Source: Archaeoglobus sp. (lineage in GTDB: Archaea; Halobacteriota; Archaeoglobi; Archaeoglobales; Archaeoglobaceae). Taken from it: 64,000 nt of DNA. Position 1 is the first letter of the stretch. Each line of letters starts with the position of its first letter. The stretch lies in assembly GCF_017656475.1 (NCBI RefSeq), contig NZ_JACDNT010000005.1:1-64000 (forward strand), read 5' to 3'. The notes beneath the pieces are model-generated. The model worked only from the letters and a program-made list of their open reading frames with translations, ran no database searches and was not told the origin of the DNA. Shown here piece by piece: positions 30,370 to 40,664 of the stretch. Both the position numbers and the translations under genes were made by a program.

Positions 30370-30914
30370 TGTGGGGTATGACACGAGATATTAGAATAAC
30401 CGAAAAGATCAAAACTATTAGATTTTTCTCACAATCTCACAAAGAATATGTAGCAAAAGTGCTGGAAAGGATTGTAGAGTTCTATGGCGACCAGCTTGTA
30501 TCTCTCGCTGTTTTTGGCTCCTATGCGAGAGCGGAAAATAGATTAAACTCAGATCTTGATATCTTGTTGATCTTAAAAACTAATAAACCAAGACACGAAA
30601 GGATTAGAGAATTTGTAGAGAACATTGAAATGCCATTGGAGTTTCTGGCCCATAGACTTATTGACGAGGGCATATTTATGGAGTTATCACCCATCATTTT
30701 GTCTGAAGAGGAGGCCAAATACTTCAATCCTGTTTATCTGGATATGGTTGAGCATTCAATTATCATTGTTGACAGAGGTGATTTCATTAGAAACATTTTG
30801 GAGAGAGTTCGCGAGCAAATGGGCAAGTGGGGGAGCTACAAGGAATTCGTAGGGGGCAGGTGGATGTGGGTTATAAAAAAGGGCGAGTTTGTGGGAGGTG
30901 AAAAGCTTGGATAG
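30366..30914 (+). CDS. MNT-type nucleotidyltransferase (antitoxin-like)
   Basis: 182 aa; SLAVFGSYARAENRLNSDLDILLIL (GSxxR...SDxD). Confidence 0.85.
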   Translation: MMWGMTRDIRITEKIKTIRFFSQSHKEYVAKVLERIVEFYGDQLVSLAVFGSYARAENRLNSDLDILLILKTNKPRHERIREFVENIEMPLEFLAHRLIDEGIFMELSPIILSEEEAKYFNPVYLDMVEHSIIIVDRGDFIRNILERVREQMGKWGSYKEFVGGRWMWVIKKGEFVGGEKLG

Positions 30915-31309
30915 GCTCTCTCAGGATTATTTAAAGAGGGCAAATATAAGACTGGAAGTTTTAGAGGTATTTTACAGCAAAGGTGATTATGCAGATGTGG
31001 TTAGAGAAGCCCAAGAAGTTGTAGAGCTAGTGCTGAAAGCCGTTTTGAGAAATGCTGGAATAGACGTCCCAAAAATACACGATGTGAGCAGGATTTTAGA
31101 GAAATATAAAGACCTGCTGCCAGAAGAGATAAGGAAAAATTTAAAGAGGATCGCTCAGATATCAAAAAGACTTAGGAAAGAGAGGGAGTTGAGCTTTTAC
31201 GGCGCTGAAGATTTCATACCGCTTGATGACTGCTGAAGAGGCTTTGCAGGCTATAGAAGATGCCAAATTTGTTGTTGATGTTGTGAGGAGGGCGTATGGT
31301 GGGTTGTAG
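30889..31309 (+). pseudogene. HEPN-domain protein (toxin partner of MNT) with C-terminal frameshift
   Basis: ORF 30889..31236 ends ...AEDFIPLDDC*; another frame continues TAEEALQAIEDAKFVVDVVRRAYGGL* to 31309. Confidence 0.7.
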
Positions 31310-31322
31310 AGGGGAAACCTGT

Positions 31323-32852
31323 ATGAACATTGAAATCAACGTATTTAACGACCCATGGATGGATAGCGGAGTTGAGAATTTTTACAGAATTCTTAGTGAA
31401 TTGGAATCATGCGAAGTAGAATTAACAAAAAACTCGATGGTACTCAGGATAAAAGATATACAGGAGTTCGTTAAAGAGCTGACAAGCATTGTGATTCACA
31501 AAAGGCAGAATTTAATCGTTATTGAAGAGGATAAAAAAACAAGGATTAAAAAAGAGGTTAAGAAAGATCATGTAATCATTCAGGAAGAGAAAAAGGTCGG
31601 CGGCAAGGTTGCTTTAAAAGAAGAAATTTATAAGCCTGAAAAAACAGCCGAGATTATTTCTAGTGTTTTTGATTTAAAGGAAGGAAAGAACACGTGCATT
31701 CTGTGCGGGAGGAAATACAATAAAAGTATTAAAAAACTCCAGCAGGCGAACTATCCATTTGTTACAAAGATAGCCAGTTTAAGTGGAGTAAGAAGTTATA
31801 AAGGAGATGGAGTTTTATCGCTTAAGGAATATTACGACAATCTATGTCCTCTCTGCTACTTTATAGGCATCCTTGAATGGACGGATGAGGCGCTGATTTA
31901 CAGAACGTTCCCAGGAGAGAAGTCATATCTATTTATGCCCTATTTCGACAATCTCAAAGACCTTCACGAGTTCAAAAAGCTTTGTATAAATGCAGGAATA
32001 TTGAATAATGCTGAAAGGTACTCCAATATTAAGGTAAATCCCAAAGCCCAAGATGTTGAAAACACTCCTGGAGAGTATTCGACGCTACTGTGTTTTTACG
32101 AAAAGTTTGTTGAGAACGCAACAGATGAAATAATTGCCAGTAACTGGGCTGTGTTGCACATACCATTTGGAGCGGTTAAGAACGTGAAAATAGATTTCCT
32201 GAACATCGATGAAGGCATTCTCGGAGTGATAAAAGAGCTAAAAGAGAGTGGAGAGTTGGAGAGAATTTATTCGGACCTTATGAGAAAGATGTATTTCTTC
32301 TCCCAAAACAAGAACACTACAGACTGGGATACTACGAGAGAGATTCAGGAAAATTTATCAAAATACTTTTTACTGGACGATTTTAGGAAGTTTACAAACA
32401 GTCTACTTCCAAGGAAAGGAGGTTATGTTTTCTTTTCTTCTGAGGTTAGACAAAATTTGGAGGAGTTAATTTTTGAATGGAGGTGGAAGAAAATGAGTGT
32501 TGAGAAGGATAAGCTTGATGCTGTTAGAAATGTAGGGAGAATCGTAGCAAAAATTTCAGAAAACAATGCATCACCTATATACAAACTGGACAAGGTAAGA
32601 ACTATTAATGAGTTCTGGAGCGTGCTCCGAGAGATCTCAAGGAAACTACCGAGTTTGAATGAAGAGAAACTTAAAAAGATAAAGCCAACGGCGCTGGATG
32701 AGGTAATTCAGCTCACTAAGGAAATCGTTGAGAGAAACAAAGATGGATGGAGAGAGGTAAGGGATTTAATCGTCGTTTACGCTTCAATGTACTACTCTCT
32801 GGACAAATTGGGGAAGAGATCAGAAGGAGGTGAAGGAGATGAGGGGTATTGA
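31323..32852 (+). CDS. cas8: Cas8-type large subunit (Cst1/Cas8b-like, CXXC...CXXC)
   Basis: Start at [27 protein letters not shown]...[19 protein letters not shown]; followed by cas7 and cas5. Confidence 0.8.
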   Translation: MNIEINVFNDPWMDSGVENFYRILSELESCEVELTKNSMVLRIKDIQEFVKELTSIVIHKRQNLIVIEEDKKTRIKKEVKKDHVIIQEEKKVGGKVALKEEIYKPEKTAEIISSVFDLKEGKNTCILCGRKYNKSIKKLQQANYPFVTKIASLSGVRSYKGDGVLSLKEYYDNLCPLCYFIGILEWTDEALIYRTFPGEKSYLFMPYFDNLKDLHEFKKLCINAGILNNAERYSNIKVNPKAQDVENTPGEYSTLLCFYEKFVENATDEIIASNWAVLHIPFGAVKNVKIDFLNIDEGILGVIKELKESGELERIYSDLMRKMYFFSQNKNTTDWDTTREIQENLSKYFLLDDFRKFTNSLLPRKGGYVFFSSEVRQNLEELIFEWRWKKMSVEKDKLDAVRNVGRIVAKISENNASPIYKLDKVRTINEFWSVLREISRKLPSLNEEKLKKIKPTALDEVIQLTKEIVERNKDGWREVRDLIVVYASMYYSLDKLGKRSEGGEGDEGY

Positions 32853-33786
32853 GGTGGTCTGGTTGTCTCAAACAGACCTAACGAATCTAAACGCTGGGGA
32901 GGGAGAGGCAAACTTCATTGACATCAAGAAATACAAGAAAAATGGTGTAGAATATCCGTACGTTTCTGGACAGGCAATGAGATACTACTTCAAAGAAGCA
33001 ATCAGAAGAAATCTTGATGGAGAATATATGTGCGTTCCAAACGATAAAGGGGAGACTTGCGGAAACATCAAAGACTGTATCGGATGTGACCTCTTTGGCT
33101 TTATGACGACCATCAAAAAAGGAACCGTCATTCCGGGTTATCCACAAGGACATCCAGGCGGTGCAATGACAAGAGTGTCTCCGGTAAAGGTTTCTCCGGC
33201 TATGGGATTGTTGCCCTTCGAAGAAAACGCTGTGGTGGATTTCCTGACAAGAAGGCACAGGATGGAAAAAGGAGAGATGAGGGGGGATATCGTTAACGTG
33301 GAGATCGGAGTTAATTTGTACAAATGCGGCATCGCGATAGATGTTGCAAGGGTTGGAGGGGAAGAAAAAGTCAATGAGAAAACAAGAAGCGTAGAAATAG
33401 AATACTATGCAGATACAGACACAAGGAAAAAGAGAGTATCCAAGGTCATTGAGGTGCTTCGATATCTTTCAGACTATTCAAAGCAGGCAAGATTGCTTAC
33501 GGATTTCACACCAGACGTAATTCTAATAGCTTTCCAAGATGTATATTCGCACAGACTTCAGAAGGCGCTCGCTCTAAACAATGGTGGGCTTGATTTAGAG
33601 AGGCTCGAAGCAGTTATCAACGATGTTAAGGAATATAGCCCGAAAATTATCGCTGGAATTTTGCCTGGTGTTGTTGAGAACGAGAATAAAGTAAGAAATA
33701 AGCTTGAAGAGCTTGGTGTCAAAGTGAAGAGTACCAACGAGGCGATAAAAGAAGCTCTGAATTACCTTAACAAGCAAGAGCTGTGA
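32830..33786 (+). CDS. cas7: Cas7 (DevR/Cst2 family)
   Basis: 318 aa; [58 protein letters not shown]. Confidence 0.9.
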   Translation: MKEMRGIEVVWLSQTDLTNLNAGEGEANFIDIKKYKKNGVEYPYVSGQAMRYYFKEAIRRNLDGEYMCVPNDKGETCGNIKDCIGCDLFGFMTTIKKGTVIPGYPQGHPGGAMTRVSPVKVSPAMGLLPFEENAVVDFLTRRHRMEKGEMRGDIVNVEIGVNLYKCGIAIDVARVGGEEKVNEKTRSVEIEYYADTDTRKKRVSKVIEVLRYLSDYSKQARLLTDFTPDVILIAFQDVYSHRLQKALALNNGGLDLERLEAVINDVKEYSPKIIAGILPGVVENENKVRNKLEELGVKVKSTNEAIKEALNYLNKQEL

Positions 33787-34448
33787 TTACTATGCCACTG
33801 CTCGGGTTGAAGTTCAGAATCGACTGCCCGTATTTTGCCACATTTAGAGAACCGACATCAACATCCCTTATTTTAACTTATGTTATCCCACCTTACACAA
33901 CAATTAGAGGTGTGATCTCGAACGCTCTTGGATTGTCTAGGGATGATTTGAGGGTTCAGAACTGGTTTAAGATCGGGATAAAATCGCTGAGATTTGAGAA
34001 GAGCAGGGAGATGGCAAAGATTCTGAAGCTGAAGGGGACCGGCAGGAAATACGAAAGAACTTTTCCGTCATCACCGATGTTCAGAGAGTTTCTGGTTGAG
34101 CCCAGTTACGAGGTGTATCTGGTCGGAGATGAAGATAAAATCAGGAAAACGTATTTAGCTCTTTTAAATCCGGCAAGACCCCTCTATCTTGGAGGTTCGG
34201 ATGATCTCGTAGATTTAGATGTTTTTGAGCCAGTAGAAGTGGAGGAGACAGAAACAAAGGAACTATGGAGCGTTGTTGGTGGTGTCCATGAGGGTTGCGT
34301 GGTGGAAAAAGTTCCGTATAAATTCGTGAAAGTCGGGAGAAGGTTTGATGTGGTGTATAAGACGGTGTCGATTCCCGTACAAAGCCCCGTTAGAGGAATC
34401 TTCAAAACTATGAGTTTTGGAGAAGGAGAAAGCGTATGGATGACTTGA
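33783..34448 (+). CDS. cas5: Cas5
   Basis: 221 aa; [45 protein letters not shown]. Confidence 0.9.
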   Translation: MITMPLLGLKFRIDCPYFATFREPTSTSLILTYVIPPYTTIRGVISNALGLSRDDLRVQNWFKIGIKSLRFEKSREMAKILKLKGTGRKYERTFPSSPMFREFLVEPSYEVYLVGDEDKIRKTYLALLNPARPLYLGGSDDLVDLDVFEPVEVEETETKELWSVVGGVHEGCVVEKVPYKFVKVGRRFDVVYKTVSIPVQSPVRGIFKTMSFGEGESVWMT

Positions 34449-35181
34449 TTCCCACTAGTATAGATGATTTTGTTGAGGATTTCTTGAAAAATGCTCTTGA
34501 AGTAGATGTTTTGGACTATCAAAAAGTAGAATCAGGCGGAGAAGGATATACAGTCATTTATGTCTGTAATTTGAATTTTGATCAAATTGAAGTTTTACAA
34601 AGCGTAGGATTTGAACAGATTAAAGATGATTTGTGGATTTTTAATGGTTTTGAAATAGAAATCGACAAATTAAAAGATACACCTGTCATAAAATATTTTG
34701 AAAACTTACAAAGAGAAGAATGGACTAAGTTGATAAACTTAAGGTGCGAAGTTGATCATAATTTTTATGGAAAGATCAAAAAACTATATTTCGAAGTACA
34801 CATAACACTCCAAAAATCGCCTTAAAATGGTATGGTAAGTTAGCATTAGACGAATCAACGTTTAATGATTTTATCGTTGATCTGAATAAACTACTAGTAG
34901 AGTCTGTACCTAGAAAGATTGGAGAAATTTGTGGTTCCGACTTTTTAAGGGGTGTGAGATATGTTAGAAATACAAGAATTGCTCACGACTCGAGCGAAAT
35001 CAAACAATTAAGAGCCGCGGAAGAATATCTTAACAATTTAGTTGGTGCCAGCTATCTTAGATATTGGTACCATTACGTAAAAGCTCAAATTTGCATTATC
35101 CAAGACGGAATAGATTTTTTAAATGAGATCAAATCTAAGGAAGGTGAGATCGTTGAAATTCTTACCAATAGCCAAACTTGA
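34436..35181 (+). pseudogene. unknown cas-operon protein, predicted HEPN-like C-terminal domain, interrupted by one frameshift
   Basis: ORF 34436..34825 and ORF 34954..35181 join through a frame reading ...HITLQKIALKWYGKLALDESTFNDFIVDLNKLLVESVPRKIGEICGSDFLRGVRYVRNTRIAHDSSEIKQLRAAEEYLNNLV... if one A is added to the A5 run at 34812..34816. Confidence 0.65.
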
Positions 35182-37528
35182 AATCAACAAAAACGGAGAA
35201 AAATACTTTCAGACACTGGAAGGTCATACGGTAGACGCACTCAAAATACTGAAGATATACATTAAAAGAAATCGTGAAATAGTAGATCAGTTCTGTGAAA
35301 GATGGAAACTAAATAAAGAAAAATTTCTAAGAAATCTTTTTCTGACTGTTTATCTGCACGACATCGGCAAATTAACCAAGGAGTTCCAGCAAAACATAAG
35401 GCAGAACAGAAGATCGCAAAGGTATCCTCACGCATACTATGGATTCTTTCTGCTCCACGATTCCTTTACCGACACGATTATTGATGTCCCTATAGAACTT
35501 GCCCCTATTTTAGGGCATCATACGCAGCTTTACGACAATCTTTACTCAGATTATAACCAATTCGAAAAACCAACTTTTCTGGAAGAGGAGATCAGAAAGT
35601 TTGTATCAGATGCAGCAAGAATATACAAAGAACTGGGTTTTGATGAATTTTTCAAATTCGACGGCTTCACTCTTAATGACATCCCGAAATTTAGCTGGAA
35701 TGGTATCGAGAAAGCTCGGAAGAGGTTTGTCAGGAAAATAAATATGTACGTGAAGGAAAATAAAGATTGGGAGCGAGTGAAGTCAGTGTTCTCATACATC
35801 TTTGCAATACTCCAGACATGCGATGATTACGCAAGTGTTGGCTTCAGAAAATTCGTTGAGAATGGCAAGGAAAAGGGAGGCGTTTTTGGCGCGGTTCTTA
35901 AAGACGAGGATGCAGGTGAATATGTTCCTGTACTGCAAATAGATGACCCTGTAAAAGCGGTTCTTGGAGACAGAGAGCCCTATGAATTCCAGAAAAAGGT
36001 AATGAGCTCGGGAAAGTTCGTAACTTTATTTGCACCGTGCGGGAGAGGTAAAACCGAAGCGGCACTTCTATGGGCTCTCAATATTCTCAAGAAGCATAAA
36101 AGAAACAAGATTATCTTTGCGATGCCAACTCAAACTACAAGCAATGCAATGTATGATCGTTTTATTCACGATTTCAAATTTGGAAAAGAAAATGTTGGAC
36201 TTTATCATGGAAGAAGTTTTATTAAACTAAGAGATGAGCTTAAAAAGGAAAAAGAAGAAGAATTTGATGAGGAAAAAGATGCGGAAGAGCTCAGAAGCGA
36301 GACTTTTAAGGGGAATATTTTCTTCAAGCCAGTAACCATCACAACTGTAGACCATCTGATTTACTCATTCGTTAAGGGCTTCAGCCAAGCAGATTTTGCT
36401 TTTGGCAACTTACAAAACGCAGTTATCATTTTTGATGAAGTACACTACTACGAAAAGTACACTCTGGAGCACTTACTCGCTCTCTTCAAACTCCTGAGAA
36501 AAATGGACATTCCACACTTGGTAATGTCGGGAACACTTCCAGAATTTATGCTCAAAAAACTTCATGATTATGAACATGTAGTCGACTGGGAAGGATTGAA
36601 ATTCCAGCCGTTTAAAATTGAACTGGATGGAGAGACAATATTTGATAGTGAGGTATTGGAAGAAATTGCAGAAAATTATCGAAAAGGGTTAACGCAATTT
36701 GTGATTCTGAATACTGTAGAGCGGGCTAAGGATCTCTACAAGAAATTAAAGGAGAAGCTAAAGGAGTCCTTTAACCAGCCGAATATTATGCTTTATCACT
36801 CTCAGTTTACGTATGATGACAGAATAAAAAAGGAGAACGAGATTTATCAAAGAATTAAGCAAAAACCTTTCGTTCTTGTTGCTACGCAAGTTATAGAAAT
36901 CTCACTTGACATTTCATGCGATGTTATGCATTCAGAGCTTGCTCCACCCGACGCTCTTGGCCAAAGGGCAGGAAGACTCAACAGAAAGGGAAAATTCTGG
37001 AAGAATGAAGTGGAACACAAACTGAAAATTTACATACCAGAAAATCACCTACCATACGATGAAAAATTAATCAACAAATCTAGAGAGATTATTGTGAATT
37101 ACCAGAAGCCAGTGAGTTATAAAGAAATAAAAGAGCTGTGTGACCTTGCTTATGCAGAATATGAGCTCGGAAAAAGCGACCTCCTTATATTTTTCAAAAA
37201 ATGCGCTGTGTTCGGTGAGCACTGGAGAAAGGTTGCAACTGAAAGCGAAGAAGGATTGAGATTTAAAGTTAGAGAAGAGAATGTTCAGTATGTAGACGTT
37301 ATTCCGGAATGTATTTTTGAAGAGAGTAGAGATAATGCCTTGAGAGTTCAAAATACGGCTAAAATACCACTTTACTATTTACTAGAGGATTTAAACTCTG
37401 GTGGTGGAGCCTTCTATCTCTATGAGACGCCGGAAAGGAAAAGAGCGTTCTGGATTTGCAGATACCCGTACAGCTATGAAATAGGGTTTGATTATGGTGT
37501 AAAAACTGATAATCTGAATATACTTTGA
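35144..37528 (+). CDS. cas3: Cas3 HD nuclease-helicase
   Basis: HD motifs LEGHTVDA, YLHDIGKL, HAYYGF, LGHHTQLYD; Walker A FAPCGRGKTEAALL; DEVH box IIFDEVHYYE; start chosen at GTG following GGTGA. Confidence 0.93.
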   Translation: MRSLKFLPIAKLEINKNGEKYFQTLEGHTVDALKILKIYIKRNREIVDQFCERWKLNKEKFLRNLFLTVYLHDIGKLTKEFQQNIRQNRRSQRYPHAYYGFFLLHDSFTDTIIDVPIELAPILGHHTQLYDNLYSDYNQFEKPTFLEEEIRKFVSDAARIYKELGFDEFFKFDGFTLNDIPKFSWNGIEKARKRFVRKINMYVKENKDWERVKSVFSYIFAILQTCDDYASVGFRKFVENGKEKGGVFGAVLKDEDAGEYVPVLQIDDPVKAVLGDREPYEFQKKVMSSGKFVTLFAPCGRGKTEAALLWALNILKKHKRNKIIFAMPTQTTSNAMYDRFIHDFKFGKENVGLYHGRSFIKLRDELKKEKEEEFDEEKDAEELRSETFKGNIFFKPVTITTVDHLIYSFVKGFSQADFAFGNLQNAVIIFDEVHYYEKYTLEHLLALFKLLRKMDIPHLVMSGTLPEFMLKKLHDYEHVVDWEGLKFQPFKIELDGETIFDSEVLEEIAENYRKGLTQFVILNTVERAKDLYKKLKEKLKESFNQPNIMLYHSQFTYDDRIKKENEIYQRIKQKPFVLVATQVIEISLDISCDVMHSELAPPDALGQRAGRLNRKGKFWKNEVEHKLKIYIPENHLPYDEKLINKSREIIVNYQKPVSYKEIKELCDLAYAEYELGKSDLLIFFKKCAVFGEHWRKVATESEEGLRFKVREENVQYVDVIPECIFEESRDNALRVQNTAKIPLYYLLEDLNSGGGAFYLYETPERKRAFWICRYPYSYEIGFDYGVKTDNLNIL

Positions 37529-37530
37529 CG

Positions 37531-37554
37531 GGCATCAACCACGATCTTTTCCAT
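37531..37554 (-). pseudogene. 5' remnant of a vapC-like PIN toxin gene (MEKIVVDA), truncated
   Basis: ATG overlapping the end of the vapB-like ORF encodes MEKIVVDA and then loses PIN-like sequence at the cas3 3' end. Confidence 0.6.
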
Positions 37555-37687
37555 ATCTACCCTCTCTAAACTCTCTTACTATCTCCTCAGCTTTAACCTC
37601 ACCTCTACTCTTCTTTCTCACTATCTCTCTTTTATGAGTGTCGCTTTCGCTCTTAAAGCTTGAAATCTCATCGCTCTCGGACATCAT
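37535..37687 (-). CDS. VapB-like antitoxin
   Basis: Short ORF MMSESDEISSFKSESDTHKREIVRKKSRGEVKAEEIVREFREGRYGKDRG*, overlapping a PIN-gene start. Confidence 0.55.
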   Translation of the reverse strand: MMSESDEISSFKSESDTHKREIVRKKSRGEVKAEEIVREFREGRYGKDRG

Positions 37688-37695
37688 TTGCCCCC

Positions 37696-38117
37696 TCACC
37701 TCTTTGGCCTCATTATCTTCTCCAGCTTTTTACACCTCTCAATCGCTCTAATCTTTTCTTCAAGGGTTTCGTGATAGCTGATCCTGTGTTTCACGTTATC
37801 CCAAATCTTTCTCCAGTAGTAGAAGTATTCGGAAATCTCAAGCTCATCTCCAAACAGAACAATATAGTCATCCATAACCGAGGCCTTTACCTTGATGGGC
37901 AGCAGCTCAAATACTCTCAGATCATATGGGGTCTGGTAAGAACGAACAGTTTCTTCTGAATTTCCACATTTTTCTTCCTATCTCTGATCCTCGTAATCAC
38001 TGCAACATCAATATCTGATCCCTCTCTGAACTCTCCGGTAACGTACGAGCCGAAAATAACAGCTTCAAAATCTGAAATTGCTCTGAGATCCTCTCTTACC
38101 TTCTCAAGGCAGGACAT
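37696..38117 (-). pseudogene. MNT nucleotidyltransferase antitoxin with frameshift
   Basis: ORF 37917..38117 (AVIFGSYVTGEFREGSDIDVAVITR...LTRPHMI*); alternate frame continues PYDLRVFELLPIKVKASVMDDYIVLFGDELEISEYFYYWRKIWDNVKHRISYHETLEEKIRAIERCKKLEKIMRPKR*. Confidence 0.8.
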
Positions 38118-38490
38118 TCTCCACCCTCTTTACGAATTCTACCAGAATTTCTTTCACCTCTTCTACTGAACTTAGAACGAGCTGTTTGTCCACTTTGTTG
38201 TATCTGTGAACCAGCCAGTTTCTCAGCCCGTTGCACATTTTGAGCTTCTCGGTCAGTCTCTTATCAATCACTCCAATCTCGTGCAGTATCTCTATATTTT
38301 GTGTAGTCATCCTCAACCCCTTTTTCCAAGATCTTTAACAAGCATTGCGGAAATATCCATGGCTGATTCTATTGCCGTTAGGAGGTTGTAGAAGGTTCCG
38401 CTGATCTCTATTGGTTTTTCAGGGTTTTGTGGAATCTCATTCAAAGCTTCGATGATGTACCCGATTTTTTCTTGTACTGTTCTTTGTTTT
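38104..38490 (-). pseudogene. HepT-like (DUF86) HEPN toxin with two frameshifts
   Basis: Three frames concatenate: ...EKIGYIIEALNEIPQNPEKPIEISGTFYNLLTAIESAMDISAMLVKDLGKR / VEDDYT / NIEILHEIGVIDKRLTEKLKMCNGLRNWLVHRYNKVDKQLVLSSVEEVKEILVEFVKRVENVLP; RNxxVH motif. Confidence 0.8.
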
Positions 38491-38531
38491 GTTTGTTTTA
38501 TATTTTACTGTATTTGAAGTTTGGGCATTGC

Positions 38532-38795
38532 TCAGATTATTTCATCCATGCTGCTCTTCTCCATCCCCAAAACTTCTCTCTTCATCGCGTCAGCACTCCT
38601 AAGCCTGTAAATAACAACCATGTCCTCCTCCTCGTTTATAATCTCCCTCAGCCCCATCTTGACTTCCTCAAGGTCGGCCTGCGTGAGCTCGCCCTCAAAC
38701 AACGAATTCTGAATCCAGTTCAGGTGCTTCCTGAGAAACTTCTTTACCTTATTCACTCTATCAACATTGACATCGTAGGCGATTATCACATACAT
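38532..38795 (-). CDS. cas2: CRISPR-associated Cas2
   Basis: 87 aa; MYVIIAYDVNVDRVNKVKKFLRKHLNWIQNSLFEGELT. Confidence 0.95.
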   Translation of the reverse strand: MYVIIAYDVNVDRVNKVKKFLRKHLNWIQNSLFEGELTQADLEEVKMGLREIINEEEDMVVIYRLRSADAMKREVLGMEKSSMDEII

Positions 38796-38796
38796 A

Positions 38797-39765
38797 CTAC
38801 CACCACATCACGAAAGGTTTGTATTTCTCGGCATTCAAGATGTGCTTAACGAGCTTGTAGCACTCCAGCCTTATCAACCGCTGATAGGAGACTTTTCTGC
38901 CAAGCGTTCTGTGCTTTATGGTCCTCTCAAGCCTATCGTTGAAAGCCTTTAGAAATTTCTTTTTTCCGCTCTCACTCAGAAGAACGCCCCTGAACTCTTC
39001 ATCAAAATCCCCTTCACCGACCATTTTCTTGTTGACGAGAGAGATGACAAGTCTGTCCACGAGTAGAGGCTTAAAAATCTCCGCAATGTCAAGCGAGAGG
39101 CTGAACCTCCTCTCAGAAGGTTCGTGAAGATAGCTAATTGCCGGATGGAGCTGGGTGTGGTAGATTTCTGTCAGGACTGCAGAGTACAGAAGAGAATTTC
39201 CGAAGCTGATCATGGCGTTAACCTCGTTCTCCGGCGGCTGCCTGCTCCTCCTCTCGAACTTCATTCCGGTCAGAATGTTATCGAACTTTGAGTAGTATTC
39301 CGTCCTTGCTGCAGCCTCAATTCCCATCACCTCCTCTACGCTCTCTGCCTCTCCAAGTCCTTGAAGAGCTGAAATCACTCCTGCATCATCCTCCCCACTC
39401 CTCCTCAGCACACGTGCCATGTTCATTATACTGCCCTCAACGAACGCCTTTGCCAAATATAGCCTCTTCTCCCTGTCAAGGTAGTGCTCCGCCTGCCTCA
39501 CCACCACTTCACCCGAAATTAGACTCTCTCTGGGGTAAAACGAGCCGGTATAGTAGCCGTGTCTGTTGAAGAAGTGCACGCATACACCCTCCTTAGCCAG
39601 ATAGTTTAAAGCTTGAGAGGTTACGGTAAGCGAGCCGAGAGCGTATATGGCGTATATTGAGCTTATCGGAATCGGTCTCCTCTCTTCAGTACTCTCAAAG
39701 TATATCGTGTTCTCCTTTCTTCTTAGTTTTCCGTCAGAAACTATATAGAAGTTCTTCTTCCTCAT
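38797..39765 (-). CDS. cas1: CRISPR-associated Cas1
   Basis: 322 aa; [89 protein letters not shown]. Confidence 0.97.
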   Translation of the reverse strand: MRKKNFYIVSDGKLRRKENTIYFESTEERRPIPISSIYAIYALGSLTVTSQALNYLAKEGVCVHFFNRHGYYTGSFYPRESLISGEVVVRQAEHYLDREKRLYLAKAFVEGSIMNMARVLRRSGEDDAGVISALQGLGEAESVEEVMGIEAAARTEYYSKFDNILTGMKFERRSRQPPENEVNAMISFGNSLLYSAVLTEIYHTQLHPAISYLHEPSERRFSLSLDIAEIFKPLLVDRLVISLVNKKMVGEGDFDEEFRGVLLSESGKKKFLKAFNDRLERTIKHRTLGRKVSYQRLIRLECYKLVKHILNAEKYKPFVMWW

Positions 39766-39769
39766 TCTA

Positions 39770-40276
39770 TCACCCTACAAAGCAGAATTCAAAATAGGCG
39801 CACTTCCTGCAGTGCTTTTTCCTTACAGGCTTAGGCATCTCCTTGTTTTTCTTCAACTCATCGATTTCTTCCAGAATTTTCTCCAAATCTCTTAGCTTCT
39901 CCTCGTCCAGCTCGACGTTCAAGACTTCCTTACTCTTTGGATACGTAATTCTCCCCTTAGCAGATATCCCGAGATTTGAAAGGTAAAAGAGGTAGTAGAG
40001 CATCTGAAAAACATCTGCCTTCTCCATTGATTTTGCCTTCTTCACTTCCTGAATCTCAAGCTCATTTCCCTTCCTAACAACATCTATTGCTATTGGCCCA
40101 ATCCGGACATCCTTTCTGTCCCTCTGGTAAAATTCCTTATGGACGAGCTTTCCAAGCTTTACTAGATCGCTTTCCCTCTCCAAATTCACGTTGTGGCTGA
40201 AAAGCCACAGTTTGGTTTTGCACACGAAATAGTAGTTAACCTCCACTCCTCTGATATACATTTCATCAATCATCAC
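39770..40276 (-). CDS. cas4: CRISPR-associated Cas4 (RecB-like)
   Basis: 168 aa; CxxC cluster [13 protein letters not shown] and adjacency to cas1. Confidence 0.92.
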   Translation of the reverse strand: MMIDEMYIRGVEVNYYFVCKTKLWLFSHNVNLERESDLVKLGKLVHKEFYQRDRKDVRIGPIAIDVVRKGNELEIQEVKKAKSMEKADVFQMLYYLFYLSNLGISAKGRITYPKSKEVLNVELDEEKLRDLEKILEEIDELKKNKEMPKPVRKKHCRKCAYFEFCFVG

Positions 40277-40664
40277 AAAATTAATCTGTGCTGTACAATA
40301 AATAGCTTACCACTAATACTTTTGGCTGTTAAAGGGTGCTTAGAAAAGGTTTAATTCTAGAAAACAAGTGTCTGAGCCGGTCGCAAAATGATTTATTTCT
40401 GAATTTTATTGTATACATTTTTAGTTTTTATTTCCTTTGCTTTGAAAATGAGGTGGTCTGAGTTTTATTGTTATGCTTACCCATGCTGATTTAACTCTAA
40501 TTTCGCTAAAGAGTGGTTTGGTCATCCCAAATTGAAATAGGTCTTCAGAATAAAAATCGCACATCATTATAAACAACCTGCAACTTTAAAGATACGCGAT
40601 TGTATATAAACTAAAGGAGGAACAAGAAACCTTTAAATTAGAAATGGAGAAAATATTACTGATT
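40277..40664 (+). promoter_or_regulatory. putative CRISPR leader
   Basis: AT-rich non-coding segment between the cas4 start and the first repeat; the opposite array end carries a truncated repeat. Confidence 0.75.

Noticed and set aside
37660-38849. Plus-strand ORFs 37660..37959, 38206..38391 and 38427..38849
   Set aside because: They are antisense to the recognisable MNT, HepT and Cas2 sequences.
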